Below are positions 1 through 7,846 of a stretch of DNA of 33,722 bases, piece after piece. The position numbers and the translations under genes are program-made. The stretch is from NCBI GenBank assembly GCA_007117415.1, contig SKGN01000012.1, positions 1 through 33,722 of the forward strand, in the 5' to 3' direction. A model generated the notes under the pieces. It searched no databases, had not been told where the DNA came from, and saw nothing but the letters and a program-made list of their open reading frames with translations. The first letter of the stretch is position 1. The number at the start of each line of letters is the position of its first letter. Source of the DNA: Bacilli bacterium. GTDB lineage: Bacteria; Bacillota_I; Bacilli_A; RF39; UBA660.

Positions 1-749
1 ATATAGGCTACTGCACCCCATTCACTATTTTTCATTAAATGAGTATCTACTCTATTATCCTCGTGCCATCCATATATAGAATTATTTCTCATATTAAAAG
101 AAAACTCAAAAGCATTTCCTGGGGTAATAAACCCTCTTGATTCAACATTAGGAATACTTTTTATCACATCATTATCAATACTTGCTTCAAATTTAGCTGC
201 CCAAAAACCACTTATTTCAGTACTTCCAAATGTAAACGCTGGATGAACAATATAATTGGTTTGACTATCACCACTATAAGAAGGTGTAGCGTCAATAGTT
301 GTTTCATCAATTGTATTATTGGTTTTATCAATCAAAAATTTAACATTAACATTACCTGCTGTGCCTGTATGGTATCCACTTGCTATTTGATAAGCATACC
401 TTGGTATCCATACCCAAAATGATCCATCCTCTGTTTGAGCATTGGCCCATATTTTATTTTCATAATTATACCAACCGGTATCATCTTCATTAGTATTAAC
501 CCACGTACTACCATTCCATTTAATAGGAGTCATACCTTCTGCTAGTTCGGGCTTATTTACTCCTTTTGCTTCATCATAATAAGCGTATGATCCTCCTGGA
601 GTTTCACCGTTACTTACTACTACTAAACTAGTAAATGTCCCACTTGCTGTTAAGCCAGCCCATTTATTCTTACCATGTATTTCAATACTTGGTTTACCAT
701 TGATGATAGTTACACTTACTGATTCATAGTTCTCATCGCTTATGTTTAA
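1..749 (-). pseudogene. C-terminal part of a large pilin-like surface protein, cut off by an in-frame stop; 3' end beyond the window
   Basis: The minus strand stays open for 249 codons from the window edge up to position 749, in exactly the same frame as the pilin N-terminus at 750-974. One TAA at 750-752 separates the two. There is no start codon with a Shine-Dalgarno sequence at the junction, so this looks like the remainder of one gene and not a second gene. The translation resumes with LNISDENYESVSV. It carries aromatic motifs seen in large prepilin-like surface proteins of uncultured Firmicutes, namely WVWIPRYAYQI, GFWAAKFEAS and MKNSEWGAVAY. Trp codons are all TGG. The most economical reading is a Glu or Gln codon turned into TAA. 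Readthrough cannot be excluded from sequence alone. Confidence 0.7.
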
Positions 750-974
750 TTAACTCTCGATATTAATTTCATTTATAGTAGTAGGGTCATAATCATCTAC
801 TTCTAACATTTTATACTCGATTGCTTTTAATACCATTTTAGCATCACTTTCAAATGCATTTATTTTAGCATTATTAATTAAACTAGTTATCGCTGGTATC
901 GCTATGGCTAAAATTATTGCTAAGATAACTATTACCGCTAATAATTCTACTAAGGTAAATCCTTTTTTCATCAT
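750..974 (-). CDS. Prepilin-type N-terminal cleavage/methylation protein, N-terminal 74-residue fragment
   Basis: It begins MMKKGFTLVELLAVIVILAI, a class III (type IV prepilin) signal. The predicted prepilin-peptidase cut is between Gly5 and Phe6, with Glu10 as the usual +5 glutamate. A roughly 20-residue hydrophobic helix follows, then a polar helix to about residue 60. The start has a strong SD (AAGGAGGAA) immediately upstream. Translation stops at TAA 750-752 after 74 codons, but the frame continues open to the window edge, so the intact protein would exceed 320 residues. As it stands the product would be a pilin stalk helix without its globular head. No prepilin peptidase or assembly ATPase lies in the window. 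Family assignment is secure from the N-terminus; substrate and function are unknown. Confidence 0.8.
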   Translation of the reverse strand: MMKKGFTLVELLAVIVILAIILAIAIPAITSLINNAKINAFESDAKMVLKAIEYKMLEVDDYDPTTINEINIES

Positions 975-1055
975 TTCCTCCTTATTTTATAAAAGTTTAT
1001 CATATAAAATTTATTTAATCAATTTTATTATGTCCAATATCTGTCCATATAATAA

Positions 1056-1079
1056 AAAAAACCTATAAATAGGTTTTTT
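1056..1079 (-). terminator. Rho-independent terminator of the ftsZ operon
   Basis: Ten-base-pair stem (AAAAAACCTA / TAGGTTTTTT) with a four-base loop just after the ftsZ stop. Both arms are A/T-flanked, so it may also work for plus-strand transcripts. Confidence 0.75.
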
Positions 1080-1088
1080 GGTTATTTT

Positions 1089-2147
1089 TTAAAGACCTCT
1101 TCTATTTCTAATAAAAGGAGGAATATCTAATTCAGAAACAGGTTCTTCACTTTCTTCTATTTGTTCTTGTTCACCTAATACATCTAATAATGGTTCTGTT
1201 TCTTTAGTAAATCCCGTAGCAATAACAGTTACGATTACTTCTTCATTAAGATTTTCATTAATAACAGCTCCAAAGATGGTATTAATATCAGTGTTAGCCG
1301 CTGATCTAACAACTTCAGCTGCATCTTCTACTTCAAATAAAGTTAAGGTTGTTCCGCCTGTTACATTAATTATAGCATTAGTAGCACCATTAATGTTAGC
1401 CTCTAATAACGGACTAGATACAGCTTGTTTAGCCGCTTCAATAGCTCTGTTTTCACCTGATCCAATTCCAATTCCAATTAAAGCATTACCACTTTTTTGC
1501 ATTACCGCTTTTACATCGGCAAAATCTAAATTAACTAATCCTGTAACAGCAATTAAATCTGATATAGATTGAACGCCTCTTCTTAAAACATTATCTACTT
1601 CTCTAAAAGCCTCTAACATTGGTGTAGATTTATCAATTATTTCTCTTAAACGATCATTAGGAATAATAATTAGGGTATCAACGTGTTTTCTTAAAGATTC
1701 TAACCCTTGAATAGCCTGATCCATTCTTTTCTTACCTTCAAACGAGAAAGGTTTAGTAACAATGGCTACTGTTAACGCACCCATTTCTTGCGCTATTTCC
1801 GCTATAACAGGGGCTGCACCCGTTCCAGTTCCACCACCCATTCCACAAGTTACAAACACCATATCAGCGCCATCAATGGCTGCTTTTATAGCATCTTTAG
1901 ATTCTAAAGCGGCTTCTCTTCCTATTTCAGGTTTAGCACCAGCACCTAATCCTTCAGTTATTTTTTCACCTATTTGTAATTTGGTTTCGGCTTTAGAACT
2001 GTTTAAAACTTGTAAATCAGTATTTGTTGCAATAAACTCAACGCCTTTAACACCAGACTCTATCATCCTGTTAACAGCATTGTTCCCAGCACCTCCAACA
2101 CCTACTACTTTTATTTTAGCTAACTGATCCATTTCTAATCCATACAT
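1089..2147 (-). CDS. ftsZ: Cell division protein FtsZ
   Basis: Tubulin-like GTPase that forms the cytokinetic Z-ring. The nucleotide-binding glycine loop [10 protein letters not shown] is near residues 16-25 and the tubulin signature GGGTGTG is at 104-110. Total length is 352 residues. The globular core ends near residue 313 and is followed by an acidic linker of only about 26 residues. The conserved C-terminal peptide [13 protein letters not shown] (340-352) would bind FtsA and other partners. The linker is shorter than the roughly 50 residues usual in Bacillus. The start ATG is 7 nt downstream of AGGAGG, and that SD lies in the 12-nt gap after ftsA, so the two genes are co-transcribed and probably translationally coupled. 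An in-frame ATG at codon 6 lacks its own SD. Confidence 0.97.
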   Translation of the reverse strand: MYGLEMDQLAKIKVVGVGGAGNNAVNRMIESGVKGVEFIATNTDLQVLNSSKAETKLQIGEKITEGLGAGAKPEIGREAALESKDAIKAAIDGADMVFVTCGMGGGTGTGAAPVIAEIAQEMGALTVAIVTKPFSFEGKKRMDQAIQGLESLRKHVDTLIIIPNDRLREIIDKSTPMLEAFREVDNVLRRGVQSISDLIAVTGLVNLDFADVKAVMQKSGNALIGIGIGSGENRAIEAAKQAVSSPLLEANINGATNAIINVTGGTTLTLFEVEDAAEVVRSAANTDINTIFGAVINENLNEEVIVTVIATGFTKETEPLLDVLGEQEQIEESEEPVSELDIPPFIRNRRGL

Positions 2148-2159
2148 ATATTATCCTCC

Positions 2160-3407
2160 TTAATTGTCAAAAAAGTAACCAAATACCTTTCCTAGTATTG
2201 AATCGTTTGAAATATTTAATACCTTGTTTTTAGGCGACACTAAATCTTCTTGTTTATCATTGTCAAACATTGAATATTCTTTTCCTCTTAAAAGTAACTT
2301 ATCATTGAAATAATTAACAATTCCGGCTACGGAAGAATATTTGTTATCTCTAATCCCTATGGTTTCAATATTCCCTAACCTAGCTTCATTACCAAATACT
2401 TCTTTAATTAAAGATGACATTCCAGGTATTTCAGTCATACCACCTGTAATTATTATATAATTAATTTCCTTATTTGTTAAGAGGGAAGTTTGTTTTTTTG
2501 CAAGTTTTAATATTTCCATTAATCTTGACATAACTATTTCTGATAATTCTTGCTGATTAATTTTCAAATCTCGTTTGTTAATGTTTAAAACTTCATATAC
2601 CTCTTTAGTTTGAGCATAATTTTTGTTAGCTAAGGCAAATTTTTCTTTTAAATTCTTACTTTCTATTTTATCTAATTTAAATATATAGGAAATATCATTA
2701 TCTATATTCTGTCCCCCAATGGTAATTATTTCTGAACTACTAATTATTCCTTGTTCAAATACCGATACCGTTGTCGTTTCAGAACCTATATTAATTATAG
2801 CAGTTACATTTTTATCAGTATCTTTATTACGAAATTGATAATAATCACCAATTGGGCCAATATTAATATCAGTAACCTCTAATCCAAGACTACTTAGAAC
2901 ACTAATAACGGAATGAACGTTTTTTTTAGGGGTAGTAACCATAACGGCATTACAAAATAATTTTTTTCCAACTAATCCTTTAGGATCTTTTAACCCTTTT
3001 TTATTATCAATTCGAAACTCAATTGGTACAATAGTAACTAATTCTTGATCAGATTTTAACTTATTATAAACACAGGCTTGCAATACTCTTATAATATCAT
3101 TACTAGTAACTTTTTTTTCTTGGTTAGTAATTGTTGAAGAACCTGTTGTCTCATTATATTCAGTATAATAAGCTGGTACATTAGCTAAAACTTTATCAAT
3201 TTTAACGCCTAATTTTCCTTCTATTTCAGCGATTATTTTTCTAAGAGAAACAATAACTTCATTAGCGTCCACAATCAAACCTTTTTTTATTCCTTTTGAA
3301 TTAATTGATGAGACTGCAAGAACATTTAATTTACCCTTATGTATTTCGCCAACTAACATTTTTATTGTATTAGAACCAATATCTACACTTGTATATATTT
3401 TTTTCAT
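2160..3407 (-). CDS. ftsA: Cell division protein FtsA
   Basis: Actin-like ATPase that anchors FtsZ filaments to the membrane. The phosphate-1 motif VDIGSNTIKMLVGEI starts at residue 8. The FtsA-specific 1C domain follows (INKVLANVPAYYTE-type region near residues 80-100), and a C-terminal adenosine motif reads IITGGMTEIPGM. The last dozen residues, ILGKVFGYFFDN, form an amphipathic helix typical of the membrane-targeting sequence. At 415 residues the length is normal for the family. The SD AGGAG is 8 nt before ATG. It lies between divIB and ftsZ in the same direction, as in Bacillus, though the ylxW/ylxX/sbp genes found there are absent here. Confidence 0.95.
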   Translation of the reverse strand: MKKIYTSVDIGSNTIKMLVGEIHKGKLNVLAVSSINSKGIKKGLIVDANEVIVSLRKIIAEIEGKLGVKIDKVLANVPAYYTEYNETTGSSTITNQEKKVTSNDIIRVLQACVYNKLKSDQELVTIVPIEFRIDNKKGLKDPKGLVGKKLFCNAVMVTTPKKNVHSVISVLSSLGLEVTDINIGPIGDYYQFRNKDTDKNVTAIINIGSETTTVSVFEQGIISSSEIITIGGQNIDNDISYIFKLDKIESKNLKEKFALANKNYAQTKEVYEVLNINKRDLKINQQELSEIVMSRLMEILKLAKKQTSLLTNKEINYIIITGGMTEIPGMSSLIKEVFGNEARLGNIETIGIRDNKYSSVAGIVNYFNDKLLLRGKEYSMFDNDKQEDLVSPKNKVLNISNDSILGKVFGYFFDN

Positions 3408-3467
3408 AGCTCATGCTCCTCATAATCTAATTAACATTATACTATAAATGTTATAAATTATAAAGGA

Positions 3468-4169
3468 TTATTCTAAAATTTGAAAATAATTACCCGAATC
3501 TAAATATAATATTCCTTTTTTATTCTCCACGCTAGGTAAAATATTATTGTATTCATTTATTTTTTCAAATTTATATAAAGTTAAATAAACATGATTGCCA
3601 TCATTCATTGATAATAAAAATCTTTCTTTATCAACGTCATTTGGTTTATATTGAATAGAAGAAATTTTTATTTTTATATCTATATCAACCGCGGCCATTT
3701 TATCAACAAAATAATCATAAATAGTATCTGGTATATAATTAATAACTATGGGGATGTGATTAACTCTGTTATCATTAGTTACTACCTCTTTATTCTCTAA
3801 AACGATAATATTATTTTGTTTATCATAGAAAAGTTTTTGATGATTAGTAATAGTAATAAATACTTTGCCAAACCATTTTTTAGCAACGGTTACCTCTTTT
3901 ATATATTCATTGTTTAATAGTCTGTTTCTGATACTTCTGCCAGTAGTAAGAAGAAAACTTGGATAATTATTAATTTTAGCTTGTTCTAAAATTAATTGAT
4001 CATTTAACGGATAATAATAATCATTATTGTTATAAGATACAAAAATATTTTTAATAGGCATGGTAAAAAGAAAATAAAGACCATAACCTATAATGTAAAT
4101 AATAATTAAAAATAATAAAAACTTTATAAACCTTAATCTTCTTCTTCTAACTCTAACCGTTTCTCTCAT
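3468..4169 (-). CDS. divIB: Cell division protein DivIB/FtsQ
   Basis: Bitopic division protein: a very basic cytoplasmic N-terminus (RETVRVRRRRLRF), one membrane helix at about residues 15-37, then an extracytoplasmic POTRA-like region opening with IKNIFVSYNN and a beta domain. In Bacillus it works with DivIC and FtsL to activate septal peptidoglycan synthesis. I place the start at ATG 4167-4169 (233 aa), 11 nt after a GGGAG SD. A longer reading would need a TTG at 4187 inside murB without an SD. With the chosen start, the gap to the murB stop is 5 nt. Sequence conservation in this family is low, so the call rests on topology, basic tail, size and position between murB and ftsA. Confidence 0.9.
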   Translation of the reverse strand: MRETVRVRRRRLRFIKFLLFLIIIYIIGYGLYFLFTMPIKNIFVSYNNNDYYYPLNDQLILEQAKINNYPSFLLTTGRSIRNRLLNNEYIKEVTVAKKWFGKVFITITNHQKLFYDKQNNIIVLENKEVVTNDNRVNHIPIVINYIPDTIYDYFVDKMAAVDIDIKIKISSIQYKPNDVDKERFLLSMNDGNHVYLTLYKFEKINEYNNILPSVENKKGILYLDSGNYFQILE

Positions 4170-4174
4170 ATATA

Positions 4175-5083
4175 TCAAGACTCCCAATTAACAAATTCTT
4201 GCTCTATCATTAGTTCTACTCCATGTTCTTTTAAAACTTTATCTTTAACTTCCATTATTAAATCTCTTACATCTTTAGCCGTAGCGTTACCAATATTAAC
4301 AATAAAGTTAGCATGCTTAGGACTGACCAAGGCTCCCCCTTTTTGATAACCTTTAAAATCACAAACCTCTATTAATCTTCCGGCATAATCATTTTCAGGG
4401 TTTCTAAAGACACTGCCTGCACTAGGATATTCTAGTGGTTGGGTAATTAACCTTTTTTGTTTTCTCTTCTCAATTAATTCCATTATTTCTTTTTTGTCAG
4501 CATTTCTTAACACTATTGTAGCTTCTAAACAAACATAAGTAGGATTTTTTTGTAAAAAAGAAGTACGATAATGAAAATCTAAATCGCTATTATACATATC
4601 TTTTATTTGTAAATTAGGAGTTAAAACTTTTATACTACTTACTATATAGCCCATATCTGATTTATATGCTCCAGCGTTCATATATATAGCCCCACCAACG
4701 GTACCTGGAATTCCAGTGGCAAACTCAAGACCACTAAGACCTAACTTTGACATTTCCATCGCTAATTTCATAAGATTATATCCAGCACCAACCGTAATAA
4801 CAGTATCCTTTTTTTCTAAATAATTAAAATTATCTAACTTAATAATAACACCCTCATATCTATTGTCACTAAAAATGACATTAGATCCATTGCCTAAAAC
4901 TTTATGCTTTATATGATTATCTCTTAGTATTTTAATAAGTTCGACTAATTTTAATATATTATCAGGATAAACCAGTAATGCTACTTCTCCACCTACACGA
5001 TAACTAGTATATTTAGCAATATTAACATTTTCTAAATATCTACCAATTTTTTGAAATCTTATTTCTTTTATGATATCCTTCAC
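4175..5083 (-). CDS. murB: UDP-N-acetylenolpyruvoylglucosamine reductase
   Basis: FAD-dependent NADPH reductase that makes UDP-MurNAc, the second committed step of peptidoglycan precursor synthesis. FAD-binding motifs are LGNGSNVIFSD (63-73) and GIPGTVGGA (124-132). The catalytic serine is Ser224 in AGSVFRNP, and the C-terminal catalytic glutamate is probably Glu296 in IEQEF. At 302 residues it is the short, Gram-positive type. The start is GTG at 5083, supported by GGGAG about 8 nt upstream. That SD overlaps the end of murG, whose stop is only 5 nt away, so murG-murB-divIB read as a tightly coupled unit. Confidence 0.97.
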   Translation of the reverse strand: MKDIIKEIRFQKIGRYLENVNIAKYTSYRVGGEVALLVYPDNILKLVELIKILRDNHIKHKVLGNGSNVIFSDNRYEGVIIKLDNFNYLEKKDTVITVGAGYNLMKLAMEMSKLGLSGLEFATGIPGTVGGAIYMNAGAYKSDMGYIVSSIKVLTPNLQIKDMYNSDLDFHYRTSFLQKNPTYVCLEATIVLRNADKKEIMELIEKRKQKRLITQPLEYPSAGSVFRNPENDYAGRLIEVCDFKGYQKGGALVSPKHANFIVNIGNATAKDVRDLIMEVKDKVLKEHGVELMIEQEFVNWES

Positions 5084-5088
5084 TTTTA

Positions 5089-6174
5089 CTATCTCCCATC
5101 TGATAATTCCTTTATTAGCTTATATATTTTAGTAGCGCTATCTTTTATAATCATCTTTTTTAAATTTTGTTTCATTTTGGAATATCTTTTTCCATCTCTA
5201 AAAAGGTCATCTACTTCTCTTAATAAGATATCACCATTCAAATCTTTTTCCTCTATTAATATAGCCGCCTCTTTAGCTTGTAATTCTAAAGCATTCATTA
5301 ATTGATGATTATCAACGACGTGTGGACTAGGGATTAAAATAGTAGGAATATTTAAAGATACAATTTCACTTAAAGTAGTAGCCCCGGCTCTTGAAATCAT
5401 TATGTCAGTAACTTTAATAAGCGACGCTAAATTGTCTAAGTAAGGAACCACTTTTATATTGGACGCTAACTTTAAGTTTTGAAAATCCTCATAATATTTT
5501 TTTCCTGTTATAAATAAGACTTCATAATCTTTATTGTTAAATAATTGTAACATGTTCTTCATTTTTTGATTAATTAACGATGATCCTAAAGATCCCATTA
5601 CAATTAATACTAGTTTTTTTGTATTTGACAAACCTAAAGTGGTTTTATCCATTTTAGGTTTTTTTATTGCTTCTTCACTACATGGATTACCAGTAAAAAC
5701 AACCTTTTTGTCTTCCTTCACATAATTAATAGTATCAGGAAAGGAAATAGCCATTTTATCAACATACTTCACTAAGAAACGATTGGATAAACCCAAAATA
5801 CTATTTTGTTCATGAATTAAAGTTTTATAGCCTAATTTCATAGCCGCATAAATTACCGGTCCGGTAACATAACCGCCAAAACCTACCACAATATCAGGAT
5901 CAAATTCTTTAATTATTTTTTTACTATTCTTAATAGCACTAAAAAAATAACGAAATGTTCGAATATTTTTTAAGGTTATTTTTCGTTCAAAACCCACAAT
6001 AGTTAAGGGTATATATTTAATCCCATGATTAGGAATAATATCTTTTTCCATTCGATTATGGGTTCCAATAAATAAAAATTCACTATTAGGTTCTTCCTCT
6101 TTTATTTTATTAATCATTGCTAATGCAGGATATATATGCCCTCCAGTGCCACCAGCACTTATAATTACACGCAT
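5089..6174 (-). CDS. murG: Undecaprenyldiphospho-muramoylpentapeptide beta-N-acetylglucosaminyltransferase
   Basis: GT-B glycosyltransferase that adds GlcNAc to lipid I to give lipid II on the inner membrane face. The donor-loop motif GGTGGH lies at residues 8-13, followed by GFGGYVTGP and HEQNS. In the C-terminal domain, SRAGATTLSEI and the VVDNHQLMNA region bind UDP-GlcNAc. I choose ATG 6172-6174 (361 aa), because AGGAG lies 7 nt upstream. A five-residue longer form would start with a TTG overlapping that SD. First gene of the murG-murB-divIB-ftsA-ftsZ unit, with its own promoter directly upstream. Confidence 0.96.
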   Translation of the reverse strand: MRVIISAGGTGGHIYPALAMINKIKEEEPNSEFLFIGTHNRMEKDIIPNHGIKYIPLTIVGFERKITLKNIRTFRYFFSAIKNSKKIIKEFDPDIVVGFGGYVTGPVIYAAMKLGYKTLIHEQNSILGLSNRFLVKYVDKMAISFPDTINYVKEDKKVVFTGNPCSEEAIKKPKMDKTTLGLSNTKKLVLIVMGSLGSSLINQKMKNMLQLFNNKDYEVLFITGKKYYEDFQNLKLASNIKVVPYLDNLASLIKVTDIMISRAGATTLSEIVSLNIPTILIPSPHVVDNHQLMNALELQAKEAAILIEEKDLNGDILLREVDDLFRDGKRYSKMKQNLKKMIIKDSATKIYKLIKELSDGR

Positions 6175-6193
6175 ATTATCACTCCTCAATATA

Positions 6194-6222
6194 ATTATAT
6201 CATGTATAAATGTTTATATGAA
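6194..6222 (-). promoter_or_regulatory. Promoter of the murG-ftsZ operon (extended -10)
   Basis: Minus-strand TGATATAAT (-10 at 6194-6199 with TGn) and a weaker -35 TTCATA at 6217-6222, 17-nt spacer. Predicted start gives a leader of only about a dozen bases ahead of the murG ATG. Confidence 0.55.
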
Positions 6223-6242
6223 GATACCTATATAAATATGTT

Positions 6243-6788
6243 CTATTTTTGATATATCCTTATCTTTTTATGACCATATTTTTTTTGAGTTATCAATTTT
6301 AATTCACCGTAATTTTCATTTAAATTATCGTTAGTATATTCACATATAACTTGTCCATTAGAATTAAGGATGTTACTAGTGGAAATAAAAGTTAAAATAC
6401 TTGTTAATTTTTTCTCTTCATAGGGTGGATCTAAAAAAACAATATCAAAAATAATTTTATTTTCTTCAAACTTTTTTAAAGCCTTCATATAATCTTGACA
6501 AAGGACAATTGATTTGGATTCAATATCTAAATGCTTTAGATTCTTTTTTAAAACGTTAATAACTTGCTGATTATGATCAATAAAATATACTTTTTCAGCC
6601 CCATTACTTATTGCTTCTATCCCTAAAGATCCGGTTCCAGCAAATAAATCAAGACACAGAGAACCCTTAATTTTTTTATTTAATATAGCAAAAAGTGATT
6701 CCTTTATTCTACTCATAGTAGGTCTTACTCCTTCTATATCAAATCCTTCTATTTTTCTTCTTTTTAACAAACCACTTATTACTCGCAT
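6243..6788 (-). CDS. rsmD: 16S rRNA (guanine(966)-N(2))-methyltransferase RsmD
   Basis: SAM-dependent methyltransferase acting on G966 of 16S rRNA. Motif I is LDLFAGTGSLG (46-56) and the catalytic amino-methyltransferase motif DPPY is at 120-123. The N-terminal MRVISGLLKRRKI and VRPTMSRIKESLF are typical of the RsmD/YlbH family. At 181 residues the length is normal. The start ATG has AAGGAAAG upstream. It follows ylbD-ylbE-ylbF as in Bacillus, where the gene is ylbH and coaD comes next; coaD is not present here. A terminator-like hairpin lies between ylbF and rsmD, so rsmD may be partly or wholly transcribed separately. Confidence 0.95.
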   Translation of the reverse strand: MRVISGLLKRRKIEGFDIEGVRPTMSRIKESLFAILNKKIKGSLCLDLFAGTGSLGIEAISNGAEKVYFIDHNQQVINVLKKNLKHLDIESKSIVLCQDYMKALKKFEENKIIFDIVFLDPPYEEKKLTSILTFISTSNILNSNGQVICEYTNDNLNENYGELKLITQKKYGHKKIRIYQK

Positions 6789-6835
6789 CTTCTTTCCTTT
6801 CTAGTATAAAAATATAAATATCTACTATAATAATA

Positions 6836-6861
6836 TTAGACATTTAAATATAAATGTCTAA
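6836..6861. repeat. 26-bp perfect inverted repeat upstream of rsmD
   Basis: Eleven-base arms TTAGACATTTA and TAAATGTCTAA around the loop AATA. No U-run follows on either strand, so it is not an obvious terminator. It could be an operator or an RNA hairpin in the rsmD leader. Confidence 0.5.
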
Positions 6862-6877
6862 ACGTTTCTCCTCTCCA

Positions 6878-7198
6878 TTAAAAATCCTGCTGAATGTAGG
6901 ATTTTTGGCATACCTTGATTCCAATTAAGGATGATATTTTTTTATTTAAATATAGTAAAAAATAATGTATTTCGGCTTCTAATAAAAAATATTCTTTTAT
7001 TAATGGATCATCATATAATCTTTTCTTGATAGATATTAACTTACTATCTTCCGTTTGAGAATTATACTCTTCTAATAATAACCTTTTTTCTTTATCTTCT
7101 TTCATTATTTTTTTTAATTTTTTAAATCTCACTATTATTTCTTCATTATTTATCGTGTCAATTAATTCCTCAATTTTTTTATCAATTACATCAATCAT
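6878..7198 (-). CDS. ylbF: YlbF/YmcA (Ric) family protein
   Basis: Small all-helical protein of 106 residues. Residues 55-93 (KKRLYDDPLIKEYFLLEAEI and the following LLLYLNKKI-type helix) match the YlbF/YmcA family pattern. In Bacillus, YlbF (RicF), YmcA and YaaT form an Fe-S complex that helps RNase Y mature mRNAs and promotes competence, biofilm and sporulation. The family name rests on sequence pattern plus the ylbD-ylbE-ylbF-rsmD order. The cysteine-rich C-terminal tail of Bacillus YlbF is reduced here to one Cys (KVCQKS), so cluster binding may differ. The start ATG follows GGTGAT by 3 nt. The 3' end codes through a terminator stem. Confidence 0.75.
   Translation of the reverse strand: MIDVIDKKIEELIDTINNEEIIVRFKKLKKIMKEDKEKRLLLEEYNSQTEDSKLISIKKRLYDDPLIKEYFLLEAEIHYFLLYLNKKISSLIGIKVCQKSYIQQDF
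6880..6906 (-). terminator. Terminator-like hairpin overlapping the end of ylbF
   Basis: Nine-base-pair stem AAAAATCCT / AGGATTTTT with a 9-nt loop, read on the minus strand. The upstream arm encodes the last residues of ylbF, and the stop codon lies in its U-tract. Confidence 0.55.
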
Positions 7199-7207
7199 TT
7201 CATCACC

Positions 7208-7429
7208 CTATTTTAAAATATTTAATATTTTATTCATAATACTTATTTTTGTTGCAACATCTTCTATTCTATCTGATAATCTTAATTTATATTTTTCTTT
7301 CATTTCTTCAATTAATTCATCAATTCTTTCTGGATTTCGATTTAAATTTTTATACCAATATGAATTTTCACGCACATATCTTTTTAAATTATAATCGTTA
7401 TTAATTTTAAATTGGACATTTAAATTCAT
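7208..7429 (-). CDS. ylbE: YlbE-like family protein
   Basis: A 73-residue soluble protein. LKRYVRENSYWYKNLNRNP (15-33) matches the hallmark of the YlbE family, which in Bacillus reads close to LKRFIREQPYWYRELTRNP. The rest is a predicted helix. No biochemical function is known for the family. Its ATG overlaps the ylbD stop by one base (TAATG), so translation is probably coupled. Its neighbours ylbD and ylbF keep the Bacillus order, which strengthens the assignment. Confidence 0.85.
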   Translation of the reverse strand: MNLNVQFKINNDYNLKRYVRENSYWYKNLNRNPERIDELIEEMKEKYKLRLSDRIEDVATKISIMNKILNILK

Positions 7430-7800
7430 TAATCTTCAAACCTTTGATATAAGGGTCTAGGCCTATATTGATTATTATTATTAGTTTGAGTTTCTGGTTT
7501 TTCGTTTTCTTTAGTTAACATTTGTTGAAACAGCCCAATTCCTTTTTGGAGGGCAGCAATACTAGTTTGTAAACTATCAGCATTTATATTTTTAACCATA
7601 TTAACTAAATCATTTACGGCGTTAGCGTTACTTGAATTTACTTGATCAAGAATGGAATATTTATCCCAAACTTCATTAGAAGGACCATATAAATCCCAAA
7701 TTTCATAAAATTTTTGCCATGTCATTTGGTTGTTTTTTACATAATAAATTAAAGCTGGTTTTTCTTTAACAAAGGATTTAAACTCTTCAATTTTTTTCAC
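7429..7800 (-). CDS. ylbD: YlbD-like family protein (spore-coat-associated in Bacillus)
   Basis: About 123 residues. The N-terminal half has FKSFVKEKPALIYYVKNNQ and TWQKFYEIWDLYGPSNEVW, the YlbD family signature (FKxFVKxHPxLIxxV then TWQxxxExWxLxG). A helical middle and a Pro/Asn-rich tail follow. In Bacillus YlbD is a putative spore coat protein; a role here is unproven. I prefer the GTG at 7800, because GGTGAT sits 3 nt upstream, the same spacing as at ylbF and holA. A GTG-ATG pair at 7809-7804 would overlap that SD and add three residues. Confidence 0.8.
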   Translation of the reverse strand: MKKIEEFKSFVKEKPALIYYVKNNQMTWQKFYEIWDLYGPSNEVWDKYSILDQVNSSNANAVNDLVNMVKNINADSLQTSIAALQKGIGLFQQMLTKENEKPETQTNNNNQYRPRPLYQRFED

Positions 7801-7846
7801 ATTCATCACCTTTGTATATTTTATGCTTATTTAATATGATAATTTA

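Noticed and set aside
1276-2127. Plus-strand open frames opposite ftsZ
   Set aside because: Antisense shadows of a conserved gene, without SDs. The same applies to plus-strand frames opposite murB, parC, tkt, smc and the ABC genes.
4170-4187. TTG start for divIB inside murB
   Set aside because: No SD; ATG 4169 has GGGAG upstream. The same reasoning excludes TTG extensions of murG, yneF and the UPF0316 gene.
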